DNA of 64,000 bases from Vibrio pectenicida. GTDB taxonomy: Bacteria; Pseudomonadota; Gammaproteobacteria; Enterobacterales; Vibrionaceae. The translations under genes and the position numbers were made by a program. Under the pieces are notes generated by a model. It saw nothing but the letters and a program-made list of their open reading frames with translations, made no database searches and was not told the DNA's origin. Below, piece by piece: positions 58,473 through 64,000 of the stretch. The stretch spans positions 2,666,001-2,730,000 of the forward strand of contig AP024889.1 in the NCBI GenBank assembly GCA_024347015.1, given 5' to 3'. Position 1 is the first letter of the stretch; every line of letters starts with the position of its first letter.

Positions 58473-59468
58473 ATGAACAAAGAATATGGACAACTATTAA
58501 TAGAAGGAAAAAATCTTATCAAGGATTTTCCAATTAATAGCACTGCCTTACAACAGCCAATCATGCGCGCTATTAATGGAGTATCTTTCAAAATGTACAA
58601 AAGCCGTGGCCTTTCAGTAGTAGGCGAGTCAGGCTCTGGAAAATCGACAACGGCTAAAATGATTGCCAAAATGTATGCTCCAAACTCAGGTTCAATCCAA
58701 TACAAAGGAAAAGATCTTGAGTCTATTCGTTCCCGTTCACAATTAATGAACTTTCGAAAAGGGGTCCAAATGGTTTGGCAAGATCCATTTGGTTCACTTA
58801 ACCCCACTCACAATATTTTCCATCATATAGCACGCCCTCTGCTAATACATAAAAAAGTAACACCCATTAATAAACAAGAACTTAAAGATCGAGTATACGC
58901 ACTGTTAGAACAAGTTGGGCTCATTCCAGCTAAGGAAACCGCAGAAAAGTTCCCTCACCAACTTTCTGGAGGTCAACGCCAACGAGTTAACTTAGCACGT
59001 AATATTGCGGTGGGAGCAGAGGTTATTTTGGCCGATGAACCCACCTCTATGCTCGATGTCTCCATCCGTGCTGGTGTGCTGAATCTGATGGAAGAGATGA
59101 AGTTTGAGAAAGCAATGTCACTACTCTACATCACCCACGACATAGCAACAGCACGTTATATTGCAGAAGATCTCGCGGTCATGTACGTCGGTCATATGGT
59201 TGAGTGGGGAGACACAGAAGAAATAATCCATCACCCTCAGCATCCCTATACACAACTACTTATTTCAGCCGTACCAGATCCCAGTAAATCCATTCATGAA
59301 AAATTAAAAGGCAATAAAGGGGAAATCCCTCTTTGGACTCCAAACTCTGTGGGCTGCCCTTTTTCTGATAGGTGCCAACATTCCACCAGCCAATGCAAAG
59401 AAGCACTGCCAGCAGTCACACAACTGTCAGACAATCATTTTGTGCGCTGTTATTTGTACCAAAAATAG
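58473..59468 (+). CDS. Chitooligosaccharide ABC transporter, ATPase 2
   Basis: This 331-aa DppF-type ATPase starts at the ATG at 58473 (MNKEYGQLLIEGKNLIKDF), with GGAG seven bases upstream. Motifs are GESGSGKST (Walker A), VQMVWQDPFGSLNP (Q-loop), LSGGQRQR (signature), VILADEPTSMLD (Walker B) and YITHDIATARYI. The C-terminus has the Cys-containing segment VGCPFSDRCQHSTSQC. It probably forms a heterodimer with the preceding ATPase. GH9 follows 45 bp later. Confidence 0.93.
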   Translation: MNKEYGQLLIEGKNLIKDFPINSTALQQPIMRAINGVSFKMYKSRGLSVVGESGSGKSTTAKMIAKMYAPNSGSIQYKGKDLESIRSRSQLMNFRKGVQMVWQDPFGSLNPTHNIFHHIARPLLIHKKVTPINKQELKDRVYALLEQVGLIPAKETAEKFPHQLSGGQRQRVNLARNIAVGAEVILADEPTSMLDVSIRAGVLNLMEEMKFEKAMSLLYITHDIATARYIAEDLAVMYVGHMVEWGDTEEIIHHPQHPYTQLLISAVPDPSKSIHEKLKGNKGEIPLWTPNSVGCPFSDRCQHSTSQCKEALPAVTQLSDNHFVRCYLYQK

Positions 59469-59513
59469 TATCAGTATCTTTAAAGGAATATGAATAAAAA
59501 GTCAGAGGTTTTA

Positions 59514-61238
59514 ATGCAGATACTTACAAACCATATCGGCTATGAAAGGCTAGGATCTAAGCAGGCTATTTTGATGCTTGGTGACGTTACTATTAGTTCA
59601 AACTCTAGTGTTGAATTGATCAATGCCAATACTGAAAACTGTATCGATTGTTTCGTATTAGGAGAGAAAGTTCGCGTAGCAGAATGGCACCAAGGATACT
59701 TTTGCCATATTGACTTTTCATCATATCAAACTCCAGGTCATTATTATTTGCGTTTAGATCACTGCCGATCCTCACCGTTTCAAATATCAAGCGACCTACT
59801 ATGTCAATCCACTCTTTCAGACGTAGTTCATTACTTCAAATCTCAACGTTGCAGCGGTATTTACGAACAACATGATCGGCATATTCGCTTATTCAATAGC
59901 AAAATACACATTGATGTGCATGGCGGCTGGTATGACGCATCAGGAGATGTTAGCAAATATTTAAGCCACCTTTCTTACGCTAATTATCTCAATCCGCAGC
60001 AGACACCAATGATTGTATGGAATTTAGCCAAAGGGATTGAACTTCGCCAAAAAACTAAAAAAAACCAAGATTTTATGGATGAAAGAATGACCGATGAGGC
60101 CTTATTTGGTGCTGATTTCTTGATGAGAATGCAACATAGCAGCGGCTACTTTTATACTACCATTTTCGACCAATGGTCAAAAGAACCACATAAAAGAGAA
60201 ATATGCTCATATTCGACTCAACAAGGGCATAAATCTGAAGATTATCAAGCAGGATTTCGCCAAGGTGGAGGCATTACGATTGCTGCACTCGCTGCAATCG
60301 CACGACTTAAAAGGGAAAGTGACTATAACTCTCGTGACTATCTCAACGCGGCAATATTAGGTTATGAACACCTAAAAGAGTATAACCACTATTACCTCAA
60401 TGATAGACAAGAAAATATTATTGACGAGTACTGCGCGCTCATTGCCAGTGTGGAATTGTATAAAACAACCAATCAACTCTGCTACTTAGAAGAGAGTCGA
60501 ACTTGGGCAATTCAACTGGCAAAACGCCAGTGCTCAGATAAAAACATTCATCACTTCTGGTCAGCTAATAAAGATGGTTCGCGTCCTTATTACCACCCAG
60601 TAGAGGCAGGCCTTCCCGCTATCGCCTTAAGCGAATATCTGAATGTTGAGACGCAGCATCATCTAAAAGAGCCTATTATAAGAACTCTGATCCAATCATG
60701 TTACTTCGAGCTTTCAATCACTCACAAGGTATCCAACCCATTCGGCTACCCACGCCAATATGTCAAAGAACTACATCAAGACAAAAGAGATACCTTCTTT
60801 ATGGCACAAAATAATGAGACCGGCTACTGGTGGCAAGGAGAGAATGCACGTCTCGCTTCATTGGCTGTGATGGCTTACTTTGCTCAGCCTTTTATCGAAG
60901 ATATTGAGCTAAAAACAAAATTAGCATTATACGCTCAGCATTCGATTGATTGGATACTAGGCCTTAATCCCTATGACATGTGCATGCTCGATGGCCATGG
61001 ACACAATAACCCTAACTACCTACCTCAACTTGGTTTTTATAATGCGAAAGGTGGTATTTGCAACGGTATTACCGCCGGAGTAGACACCCCGCAAGGCATA
61101 GCATTTACCCCTCCAACTCATCAAAACGATATGTTACATAACTGGCGATGGGGAGAACAATGGCTACCTCATAGCGCATGGTACTTACTGGCGATCATTG
61201 CCCAAGCAAATCATTTCCGCCACATAGAAGGAAGCTAA
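59514..61238 (+). CDS. GH9 glycoside hydrolase, probable exo-beta-D-glucosaminidase
   Basis: I place the start at the ATG at 59514 (574 aa, MQILTNHIGYERLGSKQ), preceded by GAGG six bases upstream; an ATG at 59490 is in frame. An N-terminal Ig-like domain precedes the (alpha/alpha)6 GH9 barrel. The catalytic base region GGWYDASGD has Asp141 and Asp145, and the acid is probably Glu443 in WWQGENARLA. Homologues in vibrios and Photobacterium were first called cellulase-like or beta-glucosidase and later shown to be exo-glucosaminidases acting on chitosan oligomers. No signal peptide is visible, so it acts in the cytoplasm. gspK follows by one base. Confidence 0.88.
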   Translation: MQILTNHIGYERLGSKQAILMLGDVTISSNSSVELINANTENCIDCFVLGEKVRVAEWHQGYFCHIDFSSYQTPGHYYLRLDHCRSSPFQISSDLLCQSTLSDVVHYFKSQRCSGIYEQHDRHIRLFNSKIHIDVHGGWYDASGDVSKYLSHLSYANYLNPQQTPMIVWNLAKGIELRQKTKKNQDFMDERMTDEALFGADFLMRMQHSSGYFYTTIFDQWSKEPHKREICSYSTQQGHKSEDYQAGFRQGGGITIAALAAIARLKRESDYNSRDYLNAAILGYEHLKEYNHYYLNDRQENIIDEYCALIASVELYKTTNQLCYLEESRTWAIQLAKRQCSDKNIHHFWSANKDGSRPYYHPVEAGLPAIALSEYLNVETQHHLKEPIIRTLIQSCYFELSITHKVSNPFGYPRQYVKELHQDKRDTFFMAQNNETGYWWQGENARLASLAVMAYFAQPFIEDIELKTKLALYAQHSIDWILGLNPYDMCMLDGHGHNNPNYLPQLGFYNAKGGICNGITAGVDTPQGIAFTPPTHQNDMLHNWRWGEQWLPHSAWYLLAIIAQANHFRHIEGS

Positions 61239-61239
61239 T

Positions 61240-62142
61240 ATGAGTCATTATTATGTTGGTGTTGATGGCGGAGGAACCTGTTGCCGCGCTAGGATAAAAA
61301 ATCATCACGGAAAATTAGTTGGAGAAGCGAAAAGCGGCAGTGCCAACATTTTATTGGGCGTAGGGCTTGCACTTAATTCAGTGATTGAAGCGGTAACAAA
61401 CGCAGCCAATAACGCTGGACTTGATGATACTCAATTACCACTCATGCATTTAGGCCTAGCGCTTGCTGGAGCAGAACATAAAGCCGCTTGGTATGAATTT
61501 ATGTCTCAACCACACCCTTTTGCTTCTGCTGTACTCAACACTGATGCTTATGGTGCTTGCCTAGGTGCACACAATGGACATAGTGGTGCCATTGTTATTG
61601 CTGGGACTGGATCGTGCGGTCTTTATTTATCTGGGACAAAGCAGCATGTAGTTGGTGGGCATGAGTTTCCGATCTCAGATCAAGGTGGGGGCGCAATTAT
61701 GGGATTAAGGTTAATTCAACAAGTGATACTCGCCTCTGACAACATGCGCGACAAAACCCCGCTTTTTCATGACATTATCGAACACTTTAATCACGATATT
61801 AGCGAAATCGTCATTTGGTCTAAACAAGCACTTCCGCGTGATTATGGCCAATTTTCTCCTTTAATATTTAGACATGCGGCTCAAGGTGATCCACTGGCAA
61901 TGTCGCTACTTAAACAGACTGCAAGTGATATTGAAATGTTAATTCAAGCACTTGTTAAAAAAGGGGCGACACAGATTTGTCTGATGGGCAGCATTGCCGA
62001 ACGCATAGGCGACTGGCTTGCCCCAGACATACATCAATGGCTTTCTGAACCGCTTTCTGATGCGTTGGAAGGAGCCTTGATGTTTGCTGAACAGCCACAA
62101 CATAATTTGTATTCTAGGAGAAATCATGGATTACCGTCTTGA
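61240..62142 (+). CDS. gspK: Glucosamine kinase GspK
   Basis: This 300-aa kinase of the BadF/BadG/BcrA/BcrD ATPase family phosphorylates free glucosamine to glucosamine-6-phosphate; GspK was first described in V. cholerae from the same operon. Phosphate 1 motif is GVDGGGTCCRARI (about 6-18), phosphate 2 IAGTGSCGLYL, and ISDQGGGAIMG follows. The stop lies one base upstream of the gene (GH9 ends at 61238). Its 3' end overlaps the GH20 start by 17 bp, so the genes are coupled. Substrate is inferred from synteny. Confidence 0.9.
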   Translation: MSHYYVGVDGGGTCCRARIKNHHGKLVGEAKSGSANILLGVGLALNSVIEAVTNAANNAGLDDTQLPLMHLGLALAGAEHKAAWYEFMSQPHPFASAVLNTDAYGACLGAHNGHSGAIVIAGTGSCGLYLSGTKQHVVGGHEFPISDQGGGAIMGLRLIQQVILASDNMRDKTPLFHDIIEHFNHDISEIVIWSKQALPRDYGQFSPLIFRHAAQGDPLAMSLLKQTASDIEMLIQALVKKGATQICLMGSIAERIGDWLAPDIHQWLSEPLSDALEGALMFAEQPQHNLYSRRNHGLPS

Positions 62143-64000
62143 ACTTAGTGTACTCTCTGAAGATCAAAGTAGCAGCCTATTGGGTCTAACTTTATACAAT
62201 CTATCAGGTTCCACTCTTAGCAACTGGTCTTTACAGTTTATTTTTGAACGCTTTATCCAGCCCGCGAGCTTCATTAATGGCCATATAAAACAGGTAGGAA
62301 GTTTTTGCGAGATCGTTACAGATAGCTGCACAATAGCCAATAATGCATACTATTACTGTCAGTTTAATATTGATTCATTGCCATTACGTTTCTATTCTCA
62401 TGGAATTAAAGAGGCCTTAATTGTCGACCTCAAAGATAAGCTAAAACTACCCGTTGTGGTGGAACCTATCACTCTCGCCTCGACTCATTCCTGTCAGTCT
62501 CAATTGACACCTCCTAAAAAAACAGACAGCGGATTAATCCCTAAGCCAAATAAAATCATATATCTAGATGGTAATATAGCCCTACCTAACTCAGAACATA
62601 TGACCGTTAAAACTTCTTTGGCAGAAAAAGCAGCAGCTTGGTTAAAAAAAGAACTCAATGATACTTTCAGACATCAAAAAAAAATTAAGAATCAAAATGA
62701 TATTACCTTTGCATATCACCCAAACCTAAGAGAGTCGCACTATCACTTACTAGTAGATAGCAATGGTATAGTACTAGAAGCAAGTACACCCTGCGGATTT
62801 ATCCATGCCTGCGCCACCTTAATACAGTTAATTAAAAAAGTAGATGACAACTTAGTCGTTCCTTGGGTCAAAATTTTCGATCAACCGCGATTTACTTATC
62901 GCGGTGTTATGCTCGACTGCGCTCGACATTTTCATTCTATTGAAACCATCAAAAGATTGATTAATCACCTAGCCTATTACAAATTTAACCAATTTCACTG
63001 GCATTTGACTGATGATGAGGGATGGAGACTGGAGATCAAAGCTTTTCCACAACTAACAAAAATAGGATCTAAGCGCGGTCAAGGCTCTGAGTTAGAGCCT
63101 CAGCTAGGTCATCTAACTTCAACCTATGGTGGTTACTATACACAACAACAAGTACGTGAAGTCATTACCTATGCCGAGGCTCGTGGGATTAGCGTCATCC
63201 CAGAAATTGATATACCGGGCCACTGCCGTGCAGCAATAAAGTCGCTCCCCCATTTGCTGATAGATCCAAGCGACTCCTCACAATATCGTAGCATCCAAAA
63301 CTATACCGATAATGTTCTTTCTCCCAACCTAAGCGGGACCTATCAATTTATCGATAGGGTATTAGAGGAAGTTGCTATTCTATTTCCCTCACCTTGGATC
63401 CATGTTGGATCAGATGAAGTACCTGAAGGGGTATGGGAGAAAAATTATAATTGTCAGGCTTTAATGACCCACAGTGGTTATGAGAATATCTCTGAACTTC
63501 AGGGACATATTCTCCATTATGCCGAGAAAAAGTTAACCAGTCTTGGCAAACGTATGCTCGGCTGGGAAGAGATCAAACAGGGTAACAAAGTCAGTAAAGA
63601 TACGATTATTTTTTCATGGCAAAATGAAAAAGCCGCGCTAGATTGTGCAAAACAAGGCATTGACGTTGTCCTTCAGCCAGCCCAAGCCACTTATCTCGAT
63701 ATGGTACAAGACTTTTCCCCTCACGAACCGGGAACTAACTGGGCAGGAGTTCTTACCTTAGATAAAGCCTACCAATATGAGCCTGTAGCTGAAATTCCTG
63801 AAGATAGTCCAATCTATAAACACATTCTCGGTATTCAGTGCGCATTATGGTGTGAAAATATAAGCGACCAAACAAAAATAGATTACATGTTGTTTCCTAG
63901 GCTGACAGCTATTGCTGAAACTTGCTGGACATTTAAGCAACAGCGTAATTGGCCAAATTATCAGGCAAGACTAAAGCAACATTTTTGGTTAATGGATAAA
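62126..64000 (+). CDS. GH20 beta-N-acetylhexosaminidase (partial)
   Basis: An ATG at 62126 with AGGAG upstream opens a frame that stays open to the right edge: 625 codons without a stop, so the C-terminus lies just outside (the V. cholerae relative is about 637 aa). It starts MDYRLELSVLSEDQSS. A GH20b-like N-terminal domain precedes the catalytic barrel, where RGVMLDCARHFHS, FHWHLTDDEGWRLEIK and the catalytic pair Asp430-Glu431 in HVGSDEVP are visible. No signal peptide is present, so it hydrolyses imported (GlcNAc)n in the cytoplasm. It overlaps gspK by 17 bp. Confidence 0.92.
   Translation, partial: MDYRLELSVLSEDQSSSLLGLTLYNLSGSTLSNWSLQFIFERFIQPASFINGHIKQVGSFCEIVTDSCTIANNAYYYCQFNIDSLPLRFYSHGIKEALIVDLKDKLKLPVVVEPITLASTHSCQSQLTPPKKTDSGLIPKPNKIIYLDGNIALPNSEHMTVKTSLAEKAAAWLKKELNDTFRHQKKIKNQNDITFAYHPNLRESHYHLLVDSNGIVLEASTPCGFIHACATLIQLIKKVDDNLVVPWVKIFDQPRFTYRGVMLDCARHFHSIETIKRLINHLAYYKFNQFHWHLTDDEGWRLEIKAFPQLTKIGSKRGQGSELEPQLGHLTSTYGGYYTQQQVREVITYAEARGISVIPEIDIPGHCRAAIKSLPHLLIDPSDSSQYRSIQNYTDNVLSPNLSGTYQFIDRVLEEVAILFPSPWIHVGSDEVPEGVWEKNYNCQALMTHSGYENISELQGHILHYAEKKLTSLGKRMLGWEEIKQGNKVSKDTIIFSWQNEKAALDCAKQGIDVVLQPAQATYLDMVQDFSPHEPGTNWAGVLTLDKAYQYEPVAEIPEDSPIYKHILGIQCALWCENISDQTKIDYMLFPRLTAIAETCWTFKQQRNWPNYQARLKQHFWLMDK

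Overview
This 64-kb window is a chromosomal segment of a marine gammaproteobacterium, almost certainly a Vibrionaceae member (Vibrio or a close relative). The evidence is the combination of an ompU-type porin, a ChiS hybrid sensor kinase next to a periplasmic chitooligosaccharide-binding protein and its ABC importer, a GH9 exo-glucosaminidase, a glucosamine kinase and a GH20 hexosaminidase, plus vibrio-style housekeeping genes. Base composition is moderately AT-rich and even. I see no insertion sequence, prophage, integron, CRISPR array or rRNA operon.

Layout. 1-1316: 5' part of a PAS-PAS-GGDEF protein on the minus strand, divergent from gltBD (1845-7741), followed by a DUF1499 lipoprotein. 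8341-15283 (minus): secG, tRNA-Leu(GAG), tRNA-fMet, rimP, nusA, infB, rbfA, truB, a translation and transcription operon. 15488-27582: a yhbS-like acetyltransferase, prfB-lysS (prfB with its programmed +1 frameshift), brnQ, trmN6, srmB, prfC, a GGDEF-EAL protein and holD-rimI. 27681-32616 (minus): rlmE-ftsH-folP-glmM. 32729-39144: yhbY, greA, ompU, dacB, an MgtE-like transporter with a candidate leader-peptide control region, and tyrS. 39274-49431: an M23 endopeptidase, an RND efflux pair, erpA, hemL, a very small Cys-rich membrane protein, a PerM/AI-2E-type permease and rsmC. 49626-64000: chiS and the chitobiose operon (cbp, two permeases, two ATPases, GH9, gspK, GH20), which runs off the right edge.

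How the genes work together. The chitin locus is a complete sense-import-degrade module. CBP binds chitooligosaccharides in the periplasm, ChiS responds to CBP, the ABC importer brings in the sugars, GH9 and GH20 split them and GspK phosphorylates glucosamine. The 585-bp region between chiS and cbp holds an exact SlmA-consensus operator, two sets of direct repeats and a plausible sigma-70 promoter.

The items most worth a second look are: a 14-codon leader ORF (MNNIDHPPSMEGEK) with a good ribosome-binding site and hairpins upstream of the MgtE-like gene; the repeat architecture upstream of cbp; a nested hairpin in the ompU leader; hairpins in the greA leader; a 38-aa Cys-rich membrane protein near hemL; and the separation of glmM from secG by a 12-kb block, with truB lacking its usual rpsO neighbour.
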